Shown here one piece after another: positions 36,490 through 48,600 of a stretch of 64,000 nt of DNA. The position numbers and the translations under genes were made by a program. The stretch's first letter is position 1, and each line of letters begins with the position of its first letter. The notes beneath the pieces were generated by a model. That model saw only the letters and a program-made list of their open reading frames with translations. It searched no databases and was not told the DNA's origin. The DNA is taken from contig CM028893.1 of NCBI GenBank assembly GCA_016801885.1, positions 6,895,950-6,959,949 on the forward strand, given 5' to 3'. This DNA is from Toxotes chatareus. Its lineage: Eukaryota; Chordata; Actinopteri; Toxotidae.

Positions 36490-39400
36490 GCATGCCACAT
36501 CGAGCCTCTGCCAACGCAGTCGCACAAGCTTATGTTACGTCTCTGTCTCCCTGCAATAATGTACTGATCAGCATCACCATCACAGCTTGTCACTGTAACA
36601 AAAGACGAGGAAGTCCAGTCTTTATTAAAGAACAATGAAATATTTAGTGGGTGGCCAGCAGACAATAACTGTCAGAGGTTATATTTAGTGGTGTAGTGGG
36701 AGAGAAGCAGAATGGATGACACTTAAAGTACAGTAAATCATATTTCACACAGGTATTTTGAGAGGGCTTGAAAGCAAAATGAATGAGGGACTCTTTGTAA
36801 CTCTCTCAAGTCATAGATCACAGAGCAGGCACTGATGTGCACTGTAAGCATATTTCACAGGGACCTAGAAAGGAGAACATGGGATCCAGATACACATGCA
36901 GTCTTACAGTAGATTGTATACATGTACTGTACCAATTGCTCTGTTTAATTGTAGGTAATATCAAGTGAATAAAGGGAAATGTTTAAATAGATTTATGGAA
37001 CATCACAGCAGTTTGATAGTTGATAATTGCTGAAGAATGTTTATTTGTCCAAAAATATTGCTAAACCTCATCCTGTCAGTTACTGTTGCTGTGTCTGTCT
37101 CACTTTCCATTCTCTCATAGCAATAGATTTACTACGTGAAGTTCCTAATTCCTAATTTGTTCTTGATTTCTCATTTCCAGCTAATATTAGCTTCCCAGGT
37201 TGTTTGAAAACAACTGACCTGAGACCTTTTAATGCTGAGTGAAAACCTGAATAAGGAAAGATGGAGCTGTTGAGACCCTTTTTTCATTCTAACCCGGTTT
37301 TGCCTCTCAGCTTAAATACCTGAAAAGCAAAACAGGTTAGGTTTACACTTTATTGTTAATGTTTTTTAAACAGTATTTTTTACTTTTAGTGGTTAGTGTG
37401 GTGAATGGAATTTTAAGTCAGATACTGAGTTTGGCTGGAGTCTGGGATCATCTTCCACACAGTGTGCAGATACTACACACTGGATGTGCCTTTGTGAAAA
37501 GGGCTCTTTTTTCTTGTACTGTAATCTGTAGCCCCACAAATAAAGGCTCGACCAAACTGTTGTGCCTAATTAGGTTTGCTAAGCTATGACTGAACAATTT
37601 TGTCAATTTGTGGTTTAAATCTTTTATCTACAAATAAAGCCAAACATTCCAGTTTCTCACACATGAACTGTTGCTGATTTTCTGATTTTATTCAATGTTA
37701 GGTGAATATATTTAAGTTTTCAAGTGTTGGTCAGACAAAAACATACACTTTGAAGTTGTCATCTTGGGCTCTTGGAAATAACATTTGAACATTTTCACCA
37801 TTTTCTTACATTCTTTGCTATGCATGTATGGACCTGCAGCAAAAGCTGTAACATCACGTACATCTTTGTATCAGATCAAATGCAATGATTTTGTTGCTCT
37901 GTGCAGATTTTGTATTCATATTTCTTCCAAATAGACAGATAATCATGTAACATACTGATTCACATCATGAAGGGTTCTTTAGATGAGGACAAAATAATAA
38001 AACATGCACTGTCTAAGAGACCTTAGTGCTACTCCACTACCCACTCTAATGCTTTCCATTAATTTTCATAGCTGCACTCATCTACATGAGAAGAGGTGAT
38101 GGTCCAATAAGCACTCATGGGAACTTTGCACTCCAAACTCACACAGTCCGGCTCTGAGTGTTCCCATGGTGTTTCAAATGTCCCAAGGATAGTAGATGTG
38201 CCAGCGTCATTATAATGGTACTTGCTGATGTGTTTGGCCTTGTGCTTTCTGCCATTATTATTTTAAATGTCTTGCCTGTTTGTGTTGCCCGTTATGCGTG
38301 CAGCTTGTATAGGAGTGAGGAAGGTACACTCAGAAGTAGAGCTGCTCAAATGGAAACAGCAAAACATTAACTATGACTCAGACTGCCAACTGGTAAATTA
38401 ATGTTGGTGCTGTGTTTGTTGCCTTTCAGTCACTGAAATGAGCACAAAACCGCATTGAAATTTATTCAGCAGAGTCTGAATTACATGCCTGATCTGAAGT
38501 AAAAGTGTTGTTGTTTAATTGTCACCAAGCAATGGATGCAATGAATGAATGCAAATGTAAACTAAGTCGAGGTCTGAGCTGAGGTTTGTTTTCTATCCTT
38601 GTGACATTAACACAAGTATGGTTCTTGCTGCTGGCCCTGTCTCCCTCCAGGCCTTCTGGTGTTTACAGAACTGAGTGGAGACTTTGGCCGACCACAGGGA
38701 CAGCAGCTGTCATTTTTGGGGGTAGCCATGCCACCAATCACCATGCTTGATTTTAGCCAAATCTTATCACATGAAAAACAAGATATTTTCTTTTGAAAAT
38801 GCAAACGTTTGGAGCTGCTGACCATATTCGTACGTGGTATAAAATAAGTGAGCTCTGACCTCCATGTTCACTGGCATAATAGAAACATAAAATTCATTGG
38901 AACTAAAGTAATCTTTCTCTGTAGGCTCCAGCATCATGCTGAAAACAGGCTAAATTAAACTTAACTGTGCATATAACATGTTTCAGTCAGGACTCTTGAT
39001 TATTCCTTGTCTTTTTTAGTCCATAAAAGACCAAGAAAAAGTGTTTCTGGGTACTGTGTGAACTGTGTTCCTAGAAAGTCTAAAGTCAGCACTCGAAATT
39101 GATCTCATTAAAGTTTTCCATCCCATCTGTCACATGCAGCATTTCTCACAGAACTACTCATCTTGTTGAGACATGTCGGGCAGATGTCACAATGTGGCAG
39201 AGATTTGAGAGAACATTTAGTCTGCACATGCTTCTTTAGCATTCTGTTCATCACACCACAGGTACAAGCCTATTGATCCATATCCCAGTATTAACTACCA
39301 GCCAATGACAAGTCCTCTAAGGACTGTGGTAAATGTCCAGTGGTCATTAATATAGGGTAGATAATGCTCAGAACTTAATTGTCTTTTGACAAAGTGCTGC

Positions 39401-42400
39401 AGCCTCAGGCAGCAGAGCAGCACTTAGTCGAAGACCAGTCTCACACTTTCCAACTTGTTCCTGATATAAGGCTTACCCTGCATTTTAAAAAGGTATATGG
39501 ATGAATCTATAGTCTCCCACTGGAAAATTATCTCAAAATGAAATGGATTTCTTCTCCTAATAGCTGGAAAACGTCACTGATTTTTATTAAGTAACATGGC
39601 ACATAAAAGACGTCAGATATCCCTGTTCTTTGATATGCAAATGTGTAATGGCTACCTTTACATGAGGAAATGAGGAAAGGTTACCTATACAGCTTTCACT
39701 TCCCTCTCGGTTTCTTTTTTTTCTTTTGTTATCAGCAATATGTAATCTCAGCTTTGTTCAATGTCACTGTGTCATTATACTATATTGGTTTTTCAGTTCT
39801 CTAAATTAGCATTTAAATTGAAAAGCGAAGCCACATCAGTTGGCTTTTGGGCTGTGAGCTTGTTTTGGGTTTCCCATTGTGGCACAGCACTCAGTGCAGC
39901 GGTTTGCTCTGTGAAATGAATCACTCCATTCCCACGGGGCAAGGTAACCAGTATTAAGAGGGCTCCTGCACGGGGAAGCTCTGCAGGTGCAGGAAAGTGG
40001 GCTTAGCTGTATACAGTCAGTGATCTTGCTCACAGTTGATCATGGCAGCCCACACTGTTGTCTTCCGAGCTACTCACGATGCTTACAGACACCTTAGGGT
40101 ACCCTGTAATACTGTGGGTTGAATGGCAGCGTAATTTTTGTAGACCAAGTGAGAATATTCATGTAAATCATTTGAAAATTTTTTAAAAAAAGTTGAATTC
40201 CACCACAAGTTCTTGGAGAAAGACCTGTGGTGGGGATTAGCAGATCAGAGAATAACCAGTCCAAGTCTCATATCCAAACTGGGAATAACCCTAAAGAAAA
40301 ACGAATACATCAAATTCTGAGACAAGTGAAAAACCTATTGTTCTGCTGTTGTGAAGCTGTAAAACCTCCAGTTGTATTTAATCTGCCCTCCATTTGCTCT
40401 CAAGCATTTCTGACCCATTTATCAGTTCCTGTCTTCCACCTCCTTCAGAGCTTTGGCTTGTTAATTCCAGCTATTTCCACTTGATGGCAGCAAAATCAAA
40501 CAAACAAGCTTTTTACACAGAGAAGAGAATAAACCAGAAGTTGTTTTGATGGAACTGTAGTTTTTGTTGTAGCAGTTTATTGCAAACTGTAATATGTACA
40601 GCCCTGCATGTCTCAGTCTAAAACGTTATCATTTACTGTAGGGTCTTGTCACTGAAAACCTTTTCAACGTGGTCAGAATGTCAAAAGCCAGTCGTCCTGA
40701 TTCATTGAGCTGTGTTTTGTCATCAAACAGTGATGAAAACCTTTTGAACATGAACAAACAGAAGACAGCTCAGATCAGGATTCAGACAATTCCAAAGGTG
40801 TTTAAGCCCAGCAGTTCTGTTTGGTTATTTATGCCTCATATTTGTTTAAGATTTCACTCTTCATTCAGGAGCTGCTCTTGCACAGCAGGACCCTGAATTC
40901 CCTTTAGTATTGACCGTTTGATGTGATTGAATGTGAGCACCTTATATTGGGTTATGTTCTCTTTCCAAGAAAATGTGTTACACAACAAATTCGACAGCAA
41001 ACTCATTGTACTGCGATCTATTACTGGGAATTTAACAAGACCCAAATCAAATTAATTTGTAATTAACCATATTGTTTGAAGGTTACAGGCCACTGGGGCC
41101 TTCTTGTGTAATTTCTCTAAACAAATGGAAGACATTAATTTGTTTTAATGCCGCATTTCAGCTCTGTACTTTGTCTTGAGATGGAAATTCAATTGTAACT
41201 TAATTTAATGTAAGGAAACGGTTTCCTCCTTCTGCTGTTTATTTGTTTATGGTAAGAGGAGGTTTTACTGTACCTGCCAGTCCACTAATCACATTTGTAA
41301 TCACTTTCATTTAAATAGGCCTAAATATAAGGAGGAGAAGGAGAGCTATTGAACTGTCTAATCCCTTGTTGAGAAATTGTAAACAACCAGAACATTTCAA
41401 TTACTTTTATTTCTCAGGTGGTGCAGAATAGTGTGAATGCAGTAGATGGTTAGTCAGGCAAGTCTCTATTTGAAAAACCAAGAAATGTGCAATTTTTTAA
41501 AAGCCAAATAGCTGCCTGACACAGCTGGGCGCTGTGATTTTTGGTTGATGTTTTTGAGAATAATTTTCAGATACTTATTAATTCACATTTACAGCAGCGT
41601 GTGTTTGTAGGTTTGAGTCAGTTGCCATGATACTGAAGGAACATGTCACCCAGTGCAATGAAGTAGCTGATTTTTTAAAATAGGTTTTGGACAATAATGG
41701 AGCTATATGGCACATAATAAAATAAACAGAATAACAAAGTAATTAGCTTTAGCTACACACTTTAGCTAACACTTGTTATGATAAATTAATTGTTGGTTTT
41801 GGTCATTTAATGGCATGTGCTAACCAATAAGAAAAATCAAAAATAACACCAGGCTTATCCTTCAAACAGGAAAGAATCATCACCACAGTTGTAATTGGAA
41901 CTTATTTCAATTTTGGACTGATCCATTTATGAGCTCGCAGGTGCTGCAGGCGTTCCCTGCCACCTACACTACAGCGCGTGCTCCCAGCTTTAACCAACAC
42001 ACCACAATGCTCTACTCTGGCAATTACCTTCATCACCAATCACACTCTGATTGATACAGCATACTGTGTGCTGATGACATGCACAGACCTTGATTATTTT
42101 CATTACCATTAGCCAAGAGCCTTGATTACACCCTATGCAAAGTTCTGATGTGATTGGAGAGCATTTGTTGGAAGTTTCTGTCAGATTAGGTCATGTTCTG
42201 ATATAAGCGTTAAATGCATTTCGGGGGGAAAAAAAGAAAAAAGTAAAATTTTACATCATTTGAAATTAAAACACACCTGGAGGTTTTTTTCCTCTCTGTC
42301 TAGCTAAATCTTTTGCCAGGGAGACTTCTATCACACCTTCTTTTCACCTTTACACCCCTGTTCTTGAGGAAGCTTCCTACACTGTTGCCTGTCCTGTTTT

Positions 42401-42410
42401 GTCCAAAAGC

Positions 42411-42413
<3 letters not shown>

Positions 42414-42445
<32 letters not shown>
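42414..42445 (+). repeat. (AC)16 microsatellite
   Basis: Pure dinucleotide repeat in the intron. Confidence 0.95.
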
Positions 42446-42448
<3 letters not shown>

Positions 42449-43400
42449 CTTGAGGCTCAGGAGCTATATTTGGCTCTTGCTCAGCTGCCACAAATAAAGA
42501 AAAGTAACTGATAGTGGGCTAAATGAGCTGCCCAGAAGCATACACAGCACAGAGGTTGTTTCCATGGTAAATCGCTGTCCTAACAATTTTCTTTGAGCTG
42601 ACGGGCTGTGAAGATGAATGTAGGATCAGTTCCATCCCTGAGAGGGTCTGCAAGAGACCTTATCCCTGGGGCAGCTTTTAATTATAAATTACAATGCCAC
42701 TTTTTCTTGATAAGTGTGCAGTGAATGTCTTGGAAGGATGGCCTTCCTGTGTTTTTGTACTCGGCTGTGGTAGATATTGCTCAGCATGAAAGAAATGTTT
42801 TGCATTTTTGGCTCATTTTGAAAATCTGATAAAAGACACAAGCTCCTTTCATCTGTTTTTTGGCAGCCAGATGTCATAAGTTTATACAGCCCATTTTAAA
42901 GATGCCTTCAGGTCACAGTATGAATCTTGGAAATACCTGCTTCAGAATCTATAGCACTGGAGGCAATGGAATGAATTCTGAACACATTTTCTGCATTCAA
43001 CACTGGATGCTGACCCCAGGTACACTTCCACTCGCAACCTCTGAGTCCTTTCTTCTCTGCCGTGTTGTCTTTCTTTCTGACCTCTTGCTTGTCATCTCTC
43101 CCTTAAGGTTTCATGCTTTATTTTAAGTCTGGGTGACAGTGAGGTCACAAACGCGGGTTATGTCTCAAGCTGAGATTTCACACTGATCAGTCCGCCCACA
43201 GCCTCCTTGTTGAGTCTCGACTCAATCATATTCGTTATTAGTCCTTTAACAGAGTAAATATTGAAAAGGTGGGAGTTGTTGAGATATCTCACAGCAGATC
43301 TGTATCCGCTGAGCCATGCCACTAGCCACTAAATGACTGTGAGAGCATGTAGAATGTTGGTGAGTGGAGATTTTTTGTCTTGAACTTTGCAGTGGTGAGC

Positions 43401-43417
43401 AAAAAAAAAAAAAAAAA
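43401..43417 (+). repeat. Poly-A tract (A17)
   Basis: Homopolymer about 450 bases upstream of the KChIP4a exon. Confidence 0.9.
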
Positions 43418-43489
43418 TCTCCACTTCAATGAGTATGACCTTTGCACACATCCAAACCCAAACGGTGCTCGGTATCCCACAGCAACTGG

Positions 43490-43744
43490 TGCATCACCAC
43501 TATCTCTTCTTCACCTTTTTTTTAGCATTCTGTCCATCATTTCTCTTCCTCTTTGTCACTGTGTTTGGGTTCATCCCTCCTCTCCCCTCTCCCCCTTTCC
43601 TCCTTGTCTGTTTTTTCCATTCTCTCCTCACAGCCCCCCTTTATCCTTGCCACTACCACCCCACCACCCCTCCTCTTTCCTTTCTCTTCCACACACTTCT
43701 TCTCCCCCTCCCTCTCTCTCTGACTTGTGCCGGTCTCTCATCAG
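43490..43744 (+). promoter_or_regulatory. kcnip4: Long pyrimidine tract upstream of the KChIP4a exon
   Basis: About 250 bases, densest at 43571-43722, are overwhelmingly C and T on the coding strand (CCTCTCCCCTCTCC, CCCCCTTTCC and similar). It ends in CTCTCATCAG (AG at 43743-43744), which would also serve as a 3' splice acceptor. It could be a TATA-less, pyrimidine-driven promoter, a DNA triplex former, or the polypyrimidine tract of an acceptor that would make the KChIP4a exon usable as an internal exon. The sequence does not decide between these. Confidence 0.4.
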
Positions 43745-43822
43745 AGCCAGAGATGCAGGGCTCTTAACTGGAGTTAAATGGCCTGCAGACAGTGCCGCAC
43801 GCTGAGCTCTGCATCTTTAGCC

Positions 43823-43837
43823 ATGGGCAGCCAGTGA
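43823..43837 (+). promoter_or_regulatory. kcnip4: Four-codon uORF in the KChIP4a leader
   Basis: ATG GGC AGC CAG TGA lies 20 bases upstream of the main start. Its context is good (G at +4). Such minimal uORFs usually allow reinitiation but reduce output. It matters only if transcription starts upstream of 43823. Confidence 0.4.
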
Positions 43838-43856
43838 CCCGTCCGACATGTTGACT

Positions 43857-43956
43857 ATGAACTTGGAGGGACTGGAAATGATTGCTGTGCTGGTGGTCGT
43901 GGTCCTTTTTGTTAAGGTGCTGGAGCAGTTTGGTTTGTTAGAAGCCGGCTATGACG
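43857..43956 (+). CDS. kcnip4: kcnip4 alternative first coding exon 3 (KChIP4a, KIS-domain N-terminus)
   Basis: The exon encodes 33 residues, MNLEGLEMIAVLVVVVLF then VKVLEQFGLLEAGYD, plus one base, followed by the donor GTAAGG. It is nearly identical to the mammalian KChIP4a N-terminus as I know it (conservative Ile/Val and Leu/Val swaps, variable last residues). That segment is the K-channel inactivation suppressor (KIS) domain. It forms a hydrophobic helix, retains the protein in the ER, lowers Kv4 surface delivery and removes fast inactivation. Residues 9-19 form the hydrophobic core, and the LIVIVL-like retention stretch is LVVVVL at 12-17. An in-frame ATG nine bases upstream (43848) would add MLT; I chose 43857 because it matches the known start. 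This exon identifies the locus as kcnip4. The rest of the protein is encoded outside the window. Confidence 0.95.
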
Positions 43957-45419
43957 GTAAGGAAAAGGCAAACTCCATTCGTGTTTGTAAAGGATGCTTT
44001 TTTTTTCTTTTCTTTTTCCAACCACTTGTTGTTGCCCAAGTTTAAAAGCATGCCGTTTGTAGGGAGTGTATACAAAGTGAGTTTGTCTGAAGCATCTGCA
44101 GTGGTGGTTATCGTCTGTCTTGTGTTCAAATGTGTTAAGAAAAAGTGTTTCTTAAGGTGTGTGTCATGATTCAGGGCTTCCATCTGTTGCTCTCAACCTT
44201 GTAGTCTCCTGACTGAGTCTTGTAACTACAAGACTGGCTCCTTTTGCAAACACCCTGAAAAGATGCATCATGTTATAAACTATATCACCATTAAAAAGGG
44301 ATAGGTTTGACAGTTTCCTCTTTGTCTGTTCTGCACATAAAGTATCTCTATCTATCTATTGCAAGGTGAACTGTCATCAAACCAAAGTCTTTGGCAGCCT
44401 CTGCATCTGTCCTTGAGTCTAGTTTAATCTAATATGTTGCTGCTCTGCATGATTCACCTGTCTTTGCTGCTAATTGGCTCAAATGTTACCATGAGTCATG
44501 CACTGCACATAACAGCGAAATTATGAACAGATTATGGTTTTAATCCTTTTGTTTTCAACTTTTCACTCTATCTCAATATCATTGCTGTCTTTTACATGTG
44601 ATAGTCTTTGTTGCATCGTGACACTTTGCCTCTACTTCGATGGTTAGTTTACTTAATTTGTATGAAATTAGATTGCATGTAATAGCTTGCTTCGTCAGTG
44701 GGTTGGCTAACTAGTTTAGCCAAATGAGAGTGAGACGGTTGAGGACTGAATACCATTCTGCAGCAGGTGGAACCTGGAGAAACTAGAGAGTGCCATGATG
44801 GCATTTGCTTTTCTATTGATAGCTTAGTATGAAAAGGGTGAAATCAGAATGAGACTGGGTAATATGCTGTCCCTTTGTAAAAGAGTGTTAATGAGTTGGT
44901 TGTAATGGAAGAGTGAAGCTAATATTTATCTGGTCTTAATGATAAAATGTTGGCACAGAGTTACTGTATGTGGTGATCTGTGTACTGTGCTGCTTCTTCG
45001 TGGTTAAATTTTGTTTTGATTTTCACTTTCTTTTCTGAGTTGTTCCATGTAGCTTAGCAGAGAACAAAGGTTGAACCTGTGCCCACTGGAGATTTGTCAA
45101 GGTGCCATACTGATTCTTTCCCGCGAAAGTGTGAATCCAATATTCAGGAGTTGGGTCTCTGGCACTGGAGCCCACCTGTTATTTATATGCTCTATTTACT
45201 GTACAGTACAGGCTGTAATTTCCCTCATATCTTTGATATTACAATACATTAAAAAATGAAAGATATAAAAAATATTCCAGATTTCAGCTTTCAAAAGTAA
45301 AAATTTGTTCAAGTGGCAAATAATTTACAGTGCCAAAAATGTAAAAATCCAATGAGTCATGAGAAAAAAAACTTGATTAAACCTTAATTGCTCTTACATT
45401 AAAAACATGATGATTGATG

Positions 45420-45620
45420 GCTGGCATTTAGGAATTTTGCTCGCTAATTTTTAAATCAGCCCCATGCAAGTTCATTAAAATCACCATTTTGATTAAATAT
45501 GTAGACTGTTTGATAAATGAATATGTCGTGTGCTTATATGAATTACCAATTAATTTTAACCAGAACTATTGGAATATTTTTTTGTTAATAAGAGAGGGCG
45601 TAATTAATGTAATCAACTTG
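45420..45620. promoter_or_regulatory. Candidate conserved noncoding/enhancer element
   Basis: This 200-base block contains several homeodomain cores (CTAATT, CCAATTAATTTTAA, GTAATTAATG), the near-octamer ATGCAAG and two TTGATTAAAT/TTTGATAAAT-like sites, with no simple repeat. Composition of this kind is common in vertebrate developmental enhancers. The call is inference; only cross-species alignment can support it. Confidence 0.2.
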
Positions 45621-48600
45621 ATAGTGTTTTCTCAAAAGTTGTGAGGAAGGTGATGGTGCATGGCATCCACAGACCTGCTTATTTGAAGTGAAGTTTTGTG
45701 GGTTTAATATTGTCGTCTGGTTGTATGTAGAGGCTTTTAGGGATCCAACTAAAATTGTTTATGATCCATTGTTTAGACTTCAGATTATCGATTAATGAAA
45801 ATAGATCTTTCCAAAAACTAATCTAACGAGGCAATAAATAAAACAGAAATGTGTCGAGCTGCTCATTACTCTGTGGTGCTCTCCCACTTTGGTTAAAAAT
45901 AGACTTGCAACACAGCCGGACGCAAATGGCTCTTTTCAGTCTCTGTGCCTCTCTTTAGTGGCGTGACAGTGAGTGACAGTGGCGTGCCACCAGCACATGG
46001 GGGACGTGACAGCTGACAGGAGCAGCTTTTGATATGGCAGTTTTTTGGGTTTTATTTTTTCAAATTTTTCTCCTCCTGAAGGTGTAGCGTTCATCAGCCA
46101 GGACTTTATAACAAATGATTCCAATTACAAATGGTCAAAACCACAGTACAGCACATTGTTGCTTCAGCTTCAGCTAATTTCAGTGGTTATTTTAGTTAAC
46201 CTTTTAAATACCCTCTAAAAGACAGTACATTAACTGAGGCAAAGCTCTTTGGGACATCATTATTTGACCAGTAATTTGCACAATTATGTGGCATTATAAT
46301 TTTTCTAATGGTGTTTGATAACTTGTTGATAACTCTTATTCTTCAGAAGGACAGTATATCCTGTGCTCCAACATCTCAACTTGGAACAGAGCAATGTTTC
46401 CATCAAACATCCAGCTTTGTCAAACACAGTGCACAGTCACTTCGTTAAGTCAAACCACCTGGGCCACTTACTATATGTTATTCTGTTTGCAGAACACCAA
46501 GCTTTTTCCATATCATAACACTAAAAACTGGCATATGTTTTATTATTTGCGCAAACTATACCAGCATAAGCAAAGTATCAGAGTACATTAAATGCTCATT
46601 GCTGTTCTTGGTGCTAAATGGTTCATTTGTCAAAATTGAACCTTGAACTTTGCAAAGATTCTGCTTCACTGCAGAACTTGAACATGAGAATTAGCAGATA
46701 TGCCAGCAGAGGGAACCAAAGCTCACTGTCAGCCTCAGCCAGCTACACCAGCTGCCAGTCTGATGCAGTAAAGGAGAGGTAATATAAGCACAAACCTCCA
46801 GGGCTTTTTTTCACTCTCTGACAACTACTAGGAGCAAATGGTTCCAGTGTGGTAATCTATTGGGCAGTAGTTGTTAAGGAAAGTATTAACTTTTTAGTGC
46901 TCAACAATTTACATTTACAACCTAAACTCAGGAAGCACCATTCTATACACGGGGCGAAATCCACTGTAAAACTCAAAAGAAAATCAGACAACAGCAGGCC
47001 ACTTAAATACAAGTCAAGGACAAGTTTAGTGATTATAGATGCAAATGAGGCCTTAGTTTAGTTATGGTCTGAGCAGGCACATTAAAGCGACTGAGGGCAA
47101 AAGCTTAAACAGCAGTCAGCACAGTTAAAAATGGCATGCGGCCTCCTAATTGCTTACTTTTAATAGATATTTGTAAACTGAGCCTGGTCCATCCAGGTGG
47201 TCTTTCTTTCTATTTTTACGAGGGTTAGGGATGACATAGCCTTCCTCAGCGCAAACGGTTACAGCTAATTTGGTCCAACATTTCAGGAATGATGTGACAG
47301 TTACAGTACACACTTCATTAGTGGCTACGAATGTGGAGATGGATCAACAGCGGTGAAGTCAGTATTTTAATAGGTAAAATAAACGTGGCAAATCCTGGCC
47401 CTGTTCTGTTTGGATTAGTATGTCCATTTGTTTTTTTATATTTGTATTATAATTCCCCTTCATGTTAGCATTGCTAATGTGCTCCTTATTGCCTTCTTTT
47501 TACATTCTAAACAAATTAGTTGGATATTATTCAGTGAAGGAGTATTAAAAACTCTACAATTTATTTTATGTTTTTGATAATAGCCAAAGGCCTCAGACAG
47601 GCATATTGTTGTGCCTCATATCCGTACACTGAATTAAACACTGTTAGTGGTGTTTCCTCAGGCATTAGCTGTACTCTATCATCAATCACAGCAATGATAA
47701 GGGAGCTACTAGTGAGTGATTTTCAGCACCCATGTCTATGGAGCTGTAATTTGCTTTAGGCTCTGTTTGCAGGCACACTTGTAAAAGGGCAGATTGTTTT
47801 CCAGCTTGATTGAGAGTCACTTGAGTTTTAACCATCAAGCTTTATATAGTAAAGCCTCATTGTTGATTACAGAACCTGTACAATAAGTAGTGTTTAAGAT
47901 ACCTTTCTTTGCACTTAGTAAAGCTAATTTGAATAGATAAGCCAATGAATAAGTTAAAAGCCTTTAAAAAACACAAAGCCTAATGTCATCTATCTTTGAA
48001 GTGAACACTTTAAACCATGAACAAGTAGGTTTTAACCTCCTGCTTCAGTATTTAAACAACCCTGACCCAAAACTGTTCATATACTGAATATTAGCAGAGT
48101 TAGTATTAAGCCTCTGTTTTCCTGCTCTGTTGAATATTTGGATATATCTTCATGTTTCTGCTGCCTCCAAAAGTCTAATTTTTTCACCAAGAGCTCTTTT
48201 AATTGCAAAAAGCACTTGCAAGGACTAAGGGTAATTTGTTGTGACTTTTTGTCCACAGATGTGTATGACTAAGAACGAGCTCATGGAAAATGTAGATTAA
48301 CTGAACTTTTGTTGCCGTTGTTGTTATTGTTGCCGTTAGTGTTCTCTCAGTTCCTTTATTTGTGCAAAATTCTCACACATAATTTTGCCACCTCCTAATG
48401 TAACACTCTGCCTGCTTGTGTGCCACACAAAAAATATGGTGCTATTTATTGTTGCAAGGTTTGGGTTTGCCATAGCTATCCCCTCTGTTATTGAACTATA
48501 GACTGTTGAAGACAGTAACTTTAGCCACCTCTACCATAGGACTTAATTCATTTTACTGAACTTACTTTACTGATATTAAGTCATGGTCTGTGATTTACTT

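Larger units (their letters stand above)
36075..43480 (+). other. kcnip4: kcnip4 intron between first exons 2 and 3
   Basis: No exon is recognised. It contains (CA)14 at 36462-36489, (AC)16 at 42414-42445 and A17 at 43401-43417. Otherwise it is AT-rich DNA with short random frames only. Confidence 0.75.

Noticed and set aside
43380..43805. 141-codon and 112-codon overlapping frames upstream of the KChIP4a exon
   Set aside because: They arise because a pyrimidine-rich tract contains few stop codons. The peptides are Ser/Pro/Leu/His low-complexity, with no exon features.
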